Notes: generated by a model not told the origin, from the letters alone. Positions 24,914-33,736 are shown, counted from the stretch's first letter. The stretch: DNA of 59,298 bases from Asanoa iriomotensis (GCF_016862515.1 NZ_BONC01000048.1:1-59298), one strand, 5' to 3'. Made by a program: numbers and translations.

Positions 24914-26353
24914 TCAGCGCTTGAACTTGGTGACGGCGTCGTCCTTCTTCGTGGCGTCGGCCTTCTTCTGCAGACGCTCGCAGAACTGGTCGGCGTTGAT
25001 CCGGCCGAACATCAGCTCGTTGGTGGCGACGCGGGCCTCGGTCTCGAGGTCCTTGTACCAGCCGTCGAAGAAGATGTTGACGACGTTGGCACCGGCCGAG
25101 GCCAGCGCCTTCTGGGAGCTGGCGACACCCGGCGGGAAAGCGTAGCCCTCGGACGCTCCGACCACCACGGTCGGCGCCTTGACGACCTCGGTGAAACCGC
25201 GGCCGCCCTCCTTGGACAGCATCTGCCGCATGTACTCCATGCCGCCCTGCACGTTCTTGCCCTTGGCCGGGACGACGTAGCCCTCACCCGCGGTCGCCCG
25301 CAGCGTGCCGGCCGGCATCTTGTCGGACGAGCCCAGGCCCGGCAGCGTCGCCATCGTGTACTCGAAGCCGGCCGGCGTGGTCTTGGCCTGCTCGCCCTCC
25401 AGCCAGTCACCCGACGGGTAGAGCGCCACCTTGTTCTGGTTCTGCTGGAGCTGCACCTCGGTGTGGATCAGGCCCTCGTGGCTCTTGTCCATGAAGCCCT
25501 TGCCGATCAGCGAGCCCCAGGCCTCGGCGGCCTGCTTGACCGCGTCGACCTTCCAGGCACCGTCTTCCAGGTTGTCGATGTTCTTCAGCACGTCGGCGCC
25601 ACCGATTTTCGCCGCGTGCGTGAGGATCACGTTGTACTGGTAGTACGGCGCGTTCTTGCCGGCGTACGCGTAGGGGATGATGCCGGCCTTCTTGATGTCA
25701 CCGAGCAGCGTCAGGAACGCGTCCCAATTGTCCGGCACGGTCCAGCCCTTGTCCTTGAAGAGCTTGCCGGAGTACCACAGGCCGAACACCGTCGACACGT
25801 AGTACAGGACGTGCGGCTTGCCGTTGAACGAACCGACCTCGACGGTGCCGGCCACGACGGTGTCGCGGACCTTCTTCGCCGGGTCGTCGACCGACGGCGC
25901 GTCCCACAGCGGGGTCAGGTCGGCCAGCTGCTGGTCGGCGACCAGCGCGCCGAAGTCCATCAGCTTGGTGCCCGAGTTGTTGACGAAGTCCGGCGGGTCG
26001 CCCGCCGCGAAGCGCGGCTGCAGGATGGTGGAGATCTCCTGCGTGGACGAGTGCTTGATGGTCGCGTTCGGGAACGCCTTCTTGTAGAGCGGCTCGTGTA
26101 CGTCGGTCGCGTACTTCTCGCCGTAGCCGCCGTTGAAGATGACGACCTCGAGCTGGGCGTCTTCCTTCACACCCAGCGGGTTCTTGTCGGACTTCTCGCC
26201 ACCTGCGGCCGGGGTGTCCGGAGTGTCGTCACCGCCGGTCGCACACGCGGAAAGCAGGCCGGTGGCCGGGATGACGAGCAGACCGGCGGCCGCCGCACCG
26301 CGCAGCAGGTTCCGGCGGCTGAGGTCCGACGTGCTGTCGGGGAGTTGCGACAT
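24914..26353 (-). CDS. ngcE: N-acetylglucosamine/chitobiose-binding lipoprotein NgcE
   Basis: This is a 479-residue solute-binding lipoprotein. The N-terminus carries a twin-arginine-like SRRNLLRGAAAAG, a hydrophobic stretch, and the lipobox LSAC. The mature part begins NPLGVKEDAQLEVVIFNGGYG and continues with PRFAAGDPPDFVNNSG and DDPAKKVRDT, and ends VTKFKR, all close to what I know of the NgcE family of actinobacteria. I use the ATG at 26353, six codons inside the longest frame, because AGGAG lies 6-7 bp upstream. It is followed by two permeases and preceded by a SIS-domain protein and an RpiR regulator. Confidence 0.92.
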   Translation of the reverse strand: MSQLPDSTSDLSRRNLLRGAAAAGLLVIPATGLLSACATGGDDTPDTPAAGGEKSDKNPLGVKEDAQLEVVIFNGGYGEKYATDVHEPLYKKAFPNATIKHSSTQEISTILQPRFAAGDPPDFVNNSGTKLMDFGALVADQQLADLTPLWDAPSVDDPAKKVRDTVVAGTVEVGSFNGKPHVLYYVSTVFGLWYSGKLFKDKGWTVPDNWDAFLTLLGDIKKAGIIPYAYAGKNAPYYQYNVILTHAAKIGGADVLKNIDNLEDGAWKVDAVKQAAEAWGSLIGKGFMDKSHEGLIHTEVQLQQNQNKVALYPSGDWLEGEQAKTTPAGFEYTMATLPGLGSSDKMPAGTLRATAGEGYVVPAKGKNVQGGMEYMRQMLSKEGGRGFTEVVKAPTVVVGASEGYAFPPGVASSQKALASAGANVVNIFFDGWYKDLETEARVATNELMFGRINADQFCERLQKKADATKKDDAVTKFKR

Positions 26354-26380
26354 CTTGTCTCCTCGATTCATCGATCGGGG

Positions 26381-27130
26381 TCATGCGGTACGCCGGAGAC
26401 GCCCGGCGTATCGCGATTCGAGGGCGTGGTTGTGCGCGTCCCCACCGGGGACGTTTGCGGAGAGGTAGATAGGGGGCACCTCTCCGAGTTGGTGGAACCG
26501 TCGTACGACCTCGGCGGTCAACAACTGCGCCAGCAGCGCAGCGGTGACCGACGAGACCGCACAGACCGTGCCGCCGTCGTGCGTCGGCAGCAGTGCGTCG
26601 CCGTACGGCGCGCCGTTGTCCAGCACGACGTCGGCGAGGTCGGCCAACCGCCGACCGGACGGGTGGCGTGGTGCCACCCGGTTCGTGTGGGCCACCGAGG
26701 TGACCGCGATCAGGTGGTGGCCGCGCTCTTTCACCAGGGCCGCCAGTTCGACGACCGAGCCGTTGATCCCGGACTGCGACGCGACCACGAACACGTCCCG
26801 CTCCTGCGGCCGGGCCAGCGCGTAGATCTGGTGCGCGATGCCCGGGTCGCGCTCGAGCTTCGGGTCGCCGAGCACGTCACGGTGCGCGTCGCCGTGCAGC
26901 ACGAGATCGTGGAGGTCGAGCCGGTTGGTGGGCACCAGCCCGCCCGCGCGGCCGACCAGGTCGGCGGCGAACGCGGCCGAGTGGCCGGCGCCGAACGCCT
27001 GCAGCACTCCCCCGCCGCGCAGGCTCGTGGCGATCAGGTCCGCCGCGCGTCCGAGGCCGTCGGCCTGCGCGTCCAGCAGTCCGTCGAGCAGGGGCAGCAC
27101 GGCGTCCGCGTACTCGCGGGCGGAGACCAT
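26381..27130 (-). CDS. SIS-domain sugar phosphate protein (UPF0309-like)
   Basis: This is a 249-residue SIS (sugar isomerase) protein of the UPF0309 type. The phosphosugar-binding parts are FGAGHSAAFAADLVGRAGG (about 45-63) and VVASQSGINGSVVELA with the Ser-rich loop. It probably binds a phosphorylated amino sugar, for example GlcNAc-6-P or MurNAc-6-P, and may isomerise, cleave or only sense it. The ATG at 27130 overlaps the rpiR stop (TGATG), and ngcE follows after 27 bp, which ties it to imported amino sugar. Confidence 0.87.
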   Translation of the reverse strand: MVSAREYADAVLPLLDGLLDAQADGLGRAADLIATSLRGGGVLQAFGAGHSAAFAADLVGRAGGLVPTNRLDLHDLVLHGDAHRDVLGDPKLERDPGIAHQIYALARPQERDVFVVASQSGINGSVVELAALVKERGHHLIAVTSVAHTNRVAPRHPSGRRLADLADVVLDNGAPYGDALLPTHDGGTVCAVSSVTAALLAQLLTAEVVRRFHQLGEVPPIYLSANVPGGDAHNHALESRYAGRLRRTA

Positions 27131-28053
27131 CACAGCGCACCACCCTTCTTGTGGCCGTCGACCGCCTGTGCGGTGCGCTGGAACGCGGCGTGCGCGCGGT
27201 CGTGGGTGCGCTGCGCGACCGCGATGTAGAGCAGGTCGAGCACGACGAGCTGCGGGTGCCGGGCCGAGAGCGCGTCGGGCCGGAACGTGGTGGCCTGCGC
27301 GGCGGTCAGCAGCACGATGTCGGCGAGCTCGGCCAGCGGCGAGCGCGGGAAGCTGGTCAGCGCGACCGTGGTGGCGCCGCGGCTGCCGGCCTCGGCGAGC
27401 ATCTCGATGGTCTCCCGGGTGCCGCCGCTGTGGCTCACGCCCAGCGCGACGTCGCCGGGGCGCAGCAGCGCGGCGCTGGCCAGGCCGTTGTGCACGTCGG
27501 TCCAGGCCCACGCGGCGACGCCGATGCGGTGCAGGCTGAACTGCATCTCCTCGCCGACCAGGGCGCTGCCGCTCGCACCGAAGATGTCGACCCGGCTGGC
27601 GGCGGCGATCGCGTCGGCGGCCCGCTGCACCTCGGCCAGGTCGAGCAGCGCGGCGGTGTCGTGCATGGCCCGGGTGTCGGCGGCCATGATCTGGCCGAGC
27701 ACGCGGTCCAGCGGGTCGGTCGGCTGGATCTCGCGGCCGATGTCGAAGGTCCAACCCGCCGACCGGGCGCGGCCGGTCTCGGCCGCGATGCCCAGCCGCA
27801 GGTCGGCGTAGCCGTCGAAGCCGAGGGCCCGGCAGAACCGGGTGACCGTGGCCGGCGAGGTGCCGCTGCGCTCGGCCAGCTCGACGATCGTCGCCCGGGC
27901 CGCGGCGGCCGGGTCGGCCAGCACCTGCTCGGCCACCCGCTGCAACGCGCCGGTGAACTCCGGAAGGCCCGCACGCACCCGGAGCAGGACCCCGTCGGCG
28001 AGCGAGGCATCGACGACCGCGGTGGCGGTCGAGTCGGCCTCGCGCTCGATCAT
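27130..28053 (-). CDS. MurR/RpiR family transcriptional regulator
   Basis: This is a 307-residue regulator with an N-terminal RpiR helix-turn-helix (ATIVELAERSGTSPATVTRFCRALGF, about residues 55-80) and a C-terminal SIS domain (VDIFGASGSALVGEEMQFSL and LGVSHSGGTRETIEML) that senses a sugar phosphate. It heads the cluster rpiR-SIS-ngcEFG and probably controls it from the AT-rich promoter just upstream. The ATG at 28053 is chosen; the upstream sequence has GGAAGGAG some 13 bp away, a little far. Confidence 0.9.
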   Translation of the reverse strand: MIEREADSTATAVVDASLADGVLLRVRAGLPEFTGALQRVAEQVLADPAAAARATIVELAERSGTSPATVTRFCRALGFDGYADLRLGIAAETGRARSAGWTFDIGREIQPTDPLDRVLGQIMAADTRAMHDTAALLDLAEVQRAADAIAAASRVDIFGASGSALVGEEMQFSLHRIGVAAWAWTDVHNGLASAALLRPGDVALGVSHSGGTRETIEMLAEAGSRGATTVALTSFPRSPLAELADIVLLTAAQATTFRPDALSARHPQLVVLDLLYIAVAQRTHDRAHAAFQRTAQAVDGHKKGGAL

Positions 28054-28078
28054 GGGATCCGCCTTTCGGAAGGAGTGT

Positions 28079-28152
28079 TAACTGTTAGTGGTAAAAGTTC
28101 TTACTAAAGCCACCTCCGTGTCAAGGCTCTGGGTGAAGTTTTCAAACTGTTA
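28079..28152 (-). promoter_or_regulatory. Promoter/operator region of the rpiR-SIS-ngc cluster
   Basis: This AT-rich island is unusual here. It holds the dyad TTAGT-N13-ACTAA (28085-28089 and 28103-28107), with GTAA-N6-TTAC (28091-28104) nested in it. The 8-mer AACTGTTA occurs twice, at 28080-28087 and 28145-28152. These are plausible sites for the RpiR regulator encoded next to it; binding is inferred. Confidence 0.55.
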
Positions 28153-28168
28153 CGCGCCGACACAGACG

Positions 28169-28206
28169 CGAAACCCCGCCGGCGAGCCTTCGCCGGCGGG
28201 GTTTCG
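28169..28206 (-). terminator. Strong hairpin terminator after the aminotransferase gene
   Basis: A near-perfect inverted repeat: CGAAACCCCGCCGGCGA at 28169-28185 pairs with TCGCCGGCGGGGTTTCG at 28190-28206 around a short loop. It lies 12 bp after the stop of the aminotransferase gene and just before the ngc-cluster promoter, so it insulates the two units. Stem ends are A/T-rich, typical of an intrinsic terminator. Confidence 0.85.
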
Positions 28207-28218
28207 AAGCGGTGACGG

Positions 28219-29523
28219 TTAGGCGGCGCTTGCCTCCCGGATCGCGTTGACCAGGATGTCCAGGGCCTCGCGGGCCTCGTCCTCGGTCAAGGTGAGCGGC
28301 GGGCCCATGCGCAGGACGTTGTTGTAGAGACCGCCCTTGCCGACCAGCAGCCCGCCCTGGCGGCAGGCCTCGAACACCCGCAGGGTGGCCGGCACGTCGG
28401 GCACGGTGGTGCCCGGCTGGACGAGCTCGATGGCCAGCATCAGGCCGCGGCCGCGGATCTCACCGACGATCGGGTTGTCGCCGACCTGCTCGCGCAGGCC
28501 GTCCCGCAGGATCGCGCCTGTCCGGGCCGCGTTGGCCTGCAGGTCGTGGTCGAGCACGTAGTCGAGCGTGGCGTTGCCGGCCGCCGTCGAGATCGGGTTG
28601 CCGCCGAACGTCGAGAAGGAGATCGCCGGGACCTCGTTGACCACGTCGGCGCGGCCGACGACGCCGGCGAGCGCGTACCCGTTGCCGATGCCCTTGGCGA
28701 AGGTCAGCAGGTCCGGCACGACGCCGTGGGCCTGGTAGCCCCAGAAGTGGTCGCCCGTGCGGCCCCAGCCGGTCTGCACCTCGTCGGAGATGAGCAGGAT
28801 GCCGGTTTCGTCGAGGACCTTCTTGAGCGCGCCGAACAGCCCGTCCGGGCCGGCGACGAACCCGCCCACGCCCTGCACCGGCTCGGCGATCAGCGCGGCG
28901 ACGTCGCCCGCGGTCTGGGTCGCGAGCACCTCGCGCAGGTCGTCGACGGCCGCGTCGACGTGCTCGTCGGCGCCGAGCCGGGACAGCAGGCCGCGCAGCC
29001 GGTCGCTGGAGTGCAGCCAGCTCACCTGCAGCGGGTTGAGCGAGCTCGACGACCAGCTGCGGTGGCCGGTGATGCCCATCGCGGCGTACGAGCGGCCGTG
29101 GTAGCTGTTGCGCACCGCGAGGATCTGGTTGGACCGGCGGTAGTTGGTGGCCATCAGCAGCGCGGCCTCGTTGGCCTCGGTGCCCGAGTTGGTGAAGAAG
29201 ACCCGCGCGTCCGGAATGCCGGACAAACGGGCGATCTTCTCGGCCAGCTCGACCTGTGCGCGGATCAGGTAGAGCGTCGAGGTGTGTGCCACCCCGGTGC
29301 GCAGCTGCCGTTCCACCGCCTCGGTGATCTCCGGTATGTCGTAGCCGACCATCGTGGTCAGCACGCCGCCGAAGAAGTCCAGGTAGGTGCGGCCGTCGGA
29401 GCAGGTGACCCGGCGGCCGGACCCGGACACGATCTCCAGCGGCTCGGCGTAGTAGAGCGGCATCCAGCTCGGCATCACGGCACGGTGCCGGGCCAGCAGG
29501 TCGTCGGTGCTCGTCATCCTCAC
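28219..29523 (-). CDS. Class III PLP-dependent aminotransferase
   Basis: This is a 434-residue fold-type I aminotransferase. FTNSGTEANEAAL binds the PLP phosphate, SDEVQTGWGRTG holds the PLP-ring Asp, and LLTFAKGIGNGYAL contains the Schiff-base Lys. Members of this class act on omega-amino or alanine-glyoxylate-type substrates (for example GABA or beta-alanine); the precise substrate is open. The start may be the GTG at 29523 or the ATG two codons later; neither has a ribosome site, so the mRNA may be leaderless. It lies 33 bp after murD2, transcribed the same way, and ends at a strong terminator. Confidence 0.88.
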   Translation of the reverse strand: MRMTSTDDLLARHRAVMPSWMPLYYAEPLEIVSGSGRRVTCSDGRTYLDFFGGVLTTMVGYDIPEITEAVERQLRTGVAHTSTLYLIRAQVELAEKIARLSGIPDARVFFTNSGTEANEAALLMATNYRRSNQILAVRNSYHGRSYAAMGITGHRSWSSSSLNPLQVSWLHSSDRLRGLLSRLGADEHVDAAVDDLREVLATQTAGDVAALIAEPVQGVGGFVAGPDGLFGALKKVLDETGILLISDEVQTGWGRTGDHFWGYQAHGVVPDLLTFAKGIGNGYALAGVVGRADVVNEVPAISFSTFGGNPISTAAGNATLDYVLDHDLQANAARTGAILRDGLREQVGDNPIVGEIRGRGLMLAIELVQPGTTVPDVPATLRVFEACRQGGLLVGKGGLYNNVLRMGPPLTLTEDEAREALDILVNAIREASAA

Positions 29524-29556
29524 GGTCTAGCACACCCCGACGGGTATTGGACCTCG

Positions 29557-30891
29557 TCAGACCGCGCTTTCCTTGATCGCTTCCGCGTACGCCTGGCTGC
29601 GGTGCTCGAAGTTGCGGAAACGGCCGTAGCTGGGAGCACCGGGTGACAGCAGCACCACTCCCCCGGCCGGGGTCAGCGCGCGGGCCCGGCGGACCGCGGC
29701 CGCGAGATCGTCAACCACCTCGGCACGCACGTTGTCGAGGCCCTTGAGCGCGTCGACGATCCGGGGGCCGCTGTCGGGGATGCCGAGCACGGTGATCTCG
29801 TCGAGCCGCTCGAGGTGGTCGCGGAGCACGGTGTAGTCCACGCCGCGGTCATTGCCGCCGACGATCACGGTCAACGGCCGGCCTTCGTACGCGTCGATCG
29901 CGTGTGTGGTGGCGTAGGGGCTGGTGGCGAGCGTGTCGTCGACGAAGGTGAGGCCGGACGGGTCGGCGATCTCGGCGAGCCGGTGCGGGAGGGGCTGGAA
30001 GCTCTCGGCCGCCGCGCGCAGTTGTGGCGCCTTCTCGACGCAGTCGATGCCCAGCGCGGTGAGCACCGCCAGGGCGACGCAGAGGTTGCCGGCGTTGTGC
30101 CGGCCGGGGAGGTTGAGCGCGGCCCGCGCGAACAACCGTGTGCCGTCGGGGGCGACGACGTCGTCGCCGTCGATCCGGAAGCCACCCGGGACATTGACGG
30201 CGGTGGCCTCCGGCCGGTCGCGCAGGCGTGCGGCAAGGCGCGGGTCGGCGCCGTTGTAGATGATCGCTTTCGGTCCGTGGGCGACGATGTTGAGCTTGTC
30301 GCGGTAGTACTCCTCCTCGCCGCCGTGCGCGTCGAGGTGCTCGGGGAACAGCGCGGTCACGACGGCGACCGCGGGCGAGACGGTCAGGTCGGAGCACTGG
30401 TAGCTGGACAGCTCCAGCACGTACCGGTCGGCGTCGGCCGGGAGGTCGAGCACCGGCACGCCGATGTTGCCGCCGTAGACGTTCGGCCGGTCGACCGCCG
30501 TGAGCAGGTGGCTGACCAGGCTCGACGTGGTGCTCTTGCCCTTGCTGCCGGTGACCCCGACGGTGCGGTCCGCGTGGTCGGCCATCCACAGCGCCGTGCC
30601 CTGGGTGACCGGGACGCCCTGGTCGCGCAGCTTGATCATCCACGGATGCGTCTGCGGGACGCCGGGCGAGCGCACCACGACGTCGGCCTCCGCGAGCGCC
30701 TCGTAACGGTCCGTGAGCGGCGCCGCGGCGGCCAGCTCGCCCTCCCAGGGCAGGCTGAGGAAGTTGCCGCTGTCGTCGACCGCGACCAGGCTCGCGGGTC
30801 GGTGCGGCGCGATCGCCAGCACGGCGGCCCGGCCCTCCCGACCGGTGCCCCAGACCGCCACCCGGCGTCCCTGCAGGTCGGCCAGCCTCAT
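29557..30891 (-). CDS. murD2: UDP-N-acetylmuramoyl-L-alanine-L-glutamate ligase, MurD2 type
   Basis: This is a 444-residue Mur ligase. The N-terminal Rossmann domain is followed by the ATP loop GSKGKST (115-121), the central domain with YVLELSSYQCSD and PEHLDAHGG, and a C-terminal domain with PLTVIVGGNDRG and LLSPGAPSYGRF. In this MurD branch, as characterised in Xanthomonas oryzae, the enzyme adds L-glutamate rather than D-glutamate, and the partner MurL then epimerises it. The call rests mainly on the adjacent divergent murL gene; without it I would say MurD. The ATG at 30891 has AGGAG 8 bp upstream; the frame is open to 30957 but that tail overlaps the murL promoter. Confidence 0.9.
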   Translation of the reverse strand: MRLADLQGRRVAVWGTGREGRAAVLAIAPHRPASLVAVDDSGNFLSLPWEGELAAAAPLTDRYEALAEADVVVRSPGVPQTHPWMIKLRDQGVPVTQGTALWMADHADRTVGVTGSKGKSTTSSLVSHLLTAVDRPNVYGGNIGVPVLDLPADADRYVLELSSYQCSDLTVSPAVAVVTALFPEHLDAHGGEEEYYRDKLNIVAHGPKAIIYNGADPRLAARLRDRPEATAVNVPGGFRIDGDDVVAPDGTRLFARAALNLPGRHNAGNLCVALAVLTALGIDCVEKAPQLRAAAESFQPLPHRLAEIADPSGLTFVDDTLATSPYATTHAIDAYEGRPLTVIVGGNDRGVDYTVLRDHLERLDEITVLGIPDSGPRIVDALKGLDNVRAEVVDDLAAAVRRARALTPAGGVVLLSPGAPSYGRFRNFEHRSQAYAEAIKESAV

Positions 30892-30938
30892 GCGGGTTCT
30901 CCTCGTGGTGTCGAGCTGCCCGGTGGCGGGCGCCGACC

Positions 30939-30944
30939 TAGTAT
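30939..30944 (+). promoter_or_regulatory. -10 element for a leaderless murL transcript
   Basis: TAGTAT at 30939-30944 fits the actinobacterial TANNNT -10 box and ends 5 bp before the GTG at 30950. No ribosome site precedes that GTG, so transcription probably starts at the codon itself. No clear -35 box was seen. Confidence 0.5.
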
Positions 30945-30949
30945 GGCGT

Positions 30950-32290
30950 GTGCGCAACGACCAGCTCGGCCAGATGGCGGTGTTCCGGTTCCCATCCTCG
31001 TCGTACGACGAGGCGAGTGGGGTGGCGACCTTCGACTACGAGCTCGACGGGCCGGCGGGTGCGCTCTCGTTCACCGAGACCGTGACGTTCCCGGTGCCGG
31101 CGGTGGCGCCGTCCGAGGCCCGGCTGGCCGCCTTCCGCCAGGTGCTCTCGCTGCTCCACCTGGTCGCCGGGGTCAGCTATTACAAAGCGGCCGCGCCGCA
31201 CCAGCTCTCGTTGCCCGCGCCGCTGTCACAGCCGGTGATCGACTACGTCACCGCTGTCTACACCAAGGGGCTCGCGGAGTACGCGTACCGCAACGACCTG
31301 CCGCACGTGCTGACGCTGGTGCCGTCGGTGCCGGGCTCCGCAACGCCTGCGCCGGCCGTGCCCGAGCTGACCGAGGGGCGGCCGCTGTCGGCGGTCGGCG
31401 GCGGCAAGGACTCGATCGTCACGCTGGAGACGTTGCGGGCCGGCGGATTCGACCCCGTGCCGTTCTCGGTGAACCCCAACCGGATCATCGAGGCGGTCAA
31501 CGCGGCCTCCGGCGTGCCGGCACTGGCCGCCCGCCGCAAGCTCGACCCGTTGCTGCTCGAGCTCAACGGTCTCGGCGCCCGCAACGGGCACATCCCGGTC
31601 ACGGCGATCAACTCGCTGATCGCGGTGGCCACCGCGGTGCTGCACGGGCTCGGGCCGGTGGTGATGTCCAACGAGCGGTCGGCGTCCGACCCCAACCTGA
31701 TCTGGAACGGTCAGGAGATCAACCACCAGTGGTCGAAGGGCGTCGAGGCTGAGGGGCTGCTGCGGGACGCGCTGGCCGCGCACGCCGGGCTCGTCGACCC
31801 CTATTTCTCGCTGCTGCGTACGCTCTCCGAACTCCACATCGCCAAGCTGTTCGCCGGCTTTTCCGGCTACGACGACGTGGTGACGAGCTGCAACCAGGCG
31901 TTCAAGCTGCGGGACGCGACCGCCCGGTGGTGCGGGCACTGCCCGAAGTGCCGGTTCGTCTTCCTCGCCATGGCGCCGTTCATGGAGCCGGCGCGGCTCA
32001 TCGGGATCTTCGGGCTCGACCTGTTCGCCGATCCCGCACAGATCCCGGGCTACCTGGAGATCCTCGGCATCGACGGGCACAAGCCGTTCGAGTGCGTCGG
32101 TGAGGTCGAGGAGTCGCTGGTCGCGCTCGGGCTGCTGGCCCGCCACCCGGGCTGGTCGGGCACGCCGGTGGTGACCGCACTGGTCGCGGCGGTGCCACCG
32201 GAGGCCTGGGCGGCGGCGTCCGACTCCGAGGTGTTCACACCGGGCGGCCCGCACTTCGTGCCCGAGACCTACGCGAAGCTGCTGCCCTAG
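30950..32290 (+). CDS. murL: UDP-MurNAc-L-Ala-L-Glu epimerase MurL
   Basis: This is a 446-residue protein of the MurL family, which converts UDP-MurNAc-L-Ala-L-Glu to the D-Glu form in an ATP-dependent step. The PP-loop-like GGGKDS is at 150-155, and a Cys cluster CGHCPKC is at about 328-334; both are features I know for the family. VMSNERSASDPNLIWNGQEINHQWSK (within about 238-263) is a conserved block. I start at the GTG at 30950, next to a -10 box; MAVFRF at 30974 is an alternative. It is divergent from murD2, with 58 bp between start codons. The 3' end overlaps the SpoU methyltransferase gene by 4 bp. Confidence 0.9.
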   Translation: MRNDQLGQMAVFRFPSSSYDEASGVATFDYELDGPAGALSFTETVTFPVPAVAPSEARLAAFRQVLSLLHLVAGVSYYKAAAPHQLSLPAPLSQPVIDYVTAVYTKGLAEYAYRNDLPHVLTLVPSVPGSATPAPAVPELTEGRPLSAVGGGKDSIVTLETLRAGGFDPVPFSVNPNRIIEAVNAASGVPALAARRKLDPLLLELNGLGARNGHIPVTAINSLIAVATAVLHGLGPVVMSNERSASDPNLIWNGQEINHQWSKGVEAEGLLRDALAAHAGLVDPYFSLLRTLSELHIAKLFAGFSGYDDVVTSCNQAFKLRDATARWCGHCPKCRFVFLAMAPFMEPARLIGIFGLDLFADPAQIPGYLEILGIDGHKPFECVGEVEESLVALGLLARHPGWSGTPVVTALVAAVPPEAWAAASDSEVFTPGGPHFVPETYAKLLP

Positions 32291-33096
32291 TCTTCGCGGC
32301 CCAACTCCCAGAAGGCGACCGCGGCGGCCGCCGCGACGTTGAGGGAGTCGACGCCGTTGCGCATCGGGATGGCGACGCGGACGTCGCTGGCCCGGATCGC
32401 GCCGGGGGTGATGCCGGGTCCCTCGGCGCCGAGCAGAAGGGCGGCCCTGTGCCGCTGCTCCTTCGTCAGTCTCTGCAACGGCACGGCGTCGACGCCGGGG
32501 GTCATCGCGATCACGGTGAAGCCCGCCCGCCGGACCCGCGCCAGGGCGTCCGGCCAGGGCGCCACGGTCGCGTAGGGCACGGCGAACACCTCGCCCATGC
32601 TGACCCGGACGCTGCGGCGGTAGAGCGGATCGGCGCAGGTCGGCGACAGCAGCACGGCGTCGACGCCGAGGGCCGCGGCGCCGCGGAAGATCGCGCCGAC
32701 GTTGGTGTGGTTGTTGACGTCCTCGAGGATCGCGAGCCTGCGGGCGCCGGCCAGCAGGGTGTCGACGTCCGGCAGCGGGCGGCGGTGGAAGCTGGCCAGC
32801 ACACCGCGGTGGACGTGGAAGCCGGTGGCCTGCTCCAGGACGCTCTGGCCGGCCGCGTACACCGGGGCGGTCTCGGTCAGGTCGCCGATCTGGTCGACGC
32901 GCTTCTCGTCGACCAGGAACGAGCGGGGGCGATAGCCGGCCCGCAGGGCGCGGCGGAGCACGAGTTCGCCCTCGGCGATGAAGAGGCCGTGCGGCGGCTC
33001 CCAGCGGGTGCGCAGCTCGACGTCGGTCAGCGCCCGGTAGTCGGCGAGCCGCTCGTCGCCCGGCTCGGTGATCACGGTGACGGGCACGACGGCCAT
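32287..33096 (-). CDS. SpoU/TrmH family RNA 2'-O-methyltransferase
   Basis: This is a 269-residue SPOUT methyltransferase. An N-terminal substrate-binding domain (1-110) precedes the trefoil-knot domain with motif 1 NNHTNVGAIFR, motif 2 LLLGAEGPGI and motif 3 IPMRNGVDSLNVAAAAAV, which bind S-adenosylmethionine. It likely methylates a ribose in rRNA or tRNA; the target nucleotide is unknown. It is convergent with murL and overlaps its stop by 4 bp. The ATG at 33096 is used. Confidence 0.9.
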   Translation of the reverse strand: MAVVPVTVITEPGDERLADYRALTDVELRTRWEPPHGLFIAEGELVLRRALRAGYRPRSFLVDEKRVDQIGDLTETAPVYAAGQSVLEQATGFHVHRGVLASFHRRPLPDVDTLLAGARRLAILEDVNNHTNVGAIFRGAAALGVDAVLLSPTCADPLYRRSVRVSMGEVFAVPYATVAPWPDALARVRRAGFTVIAMTPGVDAVPLQRLTKEQRHRAALLLGAEGPGITPGAIRASDVRVAIPMRNGVDSLNVAAAAAVAFWELGRED

Positions 33097-33121
33097 TCTC
33101 CGCCCCGCCGGTCGGCCCGCG

Positions 33122-33736
33122 TCAGCCGGGCATGGGCGCGGCCTGCCGGTGCAGCGTCGGTCGCTCCTGTTGCGGCGCGGGGCGCAGACCGTCGAGCACG
33201 TAGCCCAGGTGCCGGCGCCAGGCGTCCGGTGCGCTGGCGGCGGTCCGCTCGACCAGGCCGGCGTTGGCCATCAGGATCAGCACCACGTCGGCGTGGTCGA
33301 CACCGGTGCGGATCGCACCGGCCGCGCGGGCCCGGTCGATCAGCGCGGTGAGGTAGTCGAAGGCGATGTCCCGCAGGTCGTCCAGCTCGTCCACTTCGGA
33401 CATACGCGCGGTGAGCAGCTCGGCCAGGGCGCGGTCGCGGGCCTGCAGCTCGCAGAGGTAGGTCAGGTGCTCGGTGAAGGCCCGCCACGGGTCCGGGTCG
33501 TCGAGCGCGGTGCGGGCGGCGGCGACGACCTCGCGGAGCGGCTCGACGAAGACGGCGCCGACCAGGTCGCGGCGCCGTGGGAAGCGCCGGTAGAGGGTGG
33601 CGTTGCCGACCCGCGCGCGCCGGGCGATGTCGTCCAGCGGCGCGTCGAGGCCGCGCGCGGCGAAGACCGCGCGGGCGGCGTCGACGAGTTGGCGGCGATT
33701 GCGCTCGGCGTCGGCCCGCAGGCTCCCGGGAGACAT
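33122..33736 (-). CDS. TetR family transcriptional regulator
   Basis: This is a 204-residue TetR protein. The DNA-binding domain (residues about 10-55) contains LVDAARAVFAARGLDAPLDD, then IARRARVGNATLYRRFPRRRDLV. The C-terminal ligand-binding domain is variable. The ATG at 33736 is chosen, with AAGG about 9 bp upstream; a longer frame to 33853 would run through the shared promoter. It is divergent from the MDR oxidoreductase gene and probably represses it and itself through the two related sites at 33757-33776 and 33806-33818. Confidence 0.9.
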   Translation of the reverse strand: MSPGSLRADAERNRRQLVDAARAVFAARGLDAPLDDIARRARVGNATLYRRFPRRRDLVGAVFVEPLREVVAAARTALDDPDPWRAFTEHLTYLCELQARDRALAELLTARMSEVDELDDLRDIAFDYLTALIDRARAAGAIRTGVDHADVVLILMANAGLVERTAASAPDAWRRHLGYVLDGLRPAPQQERPTLHRQAAPMPG

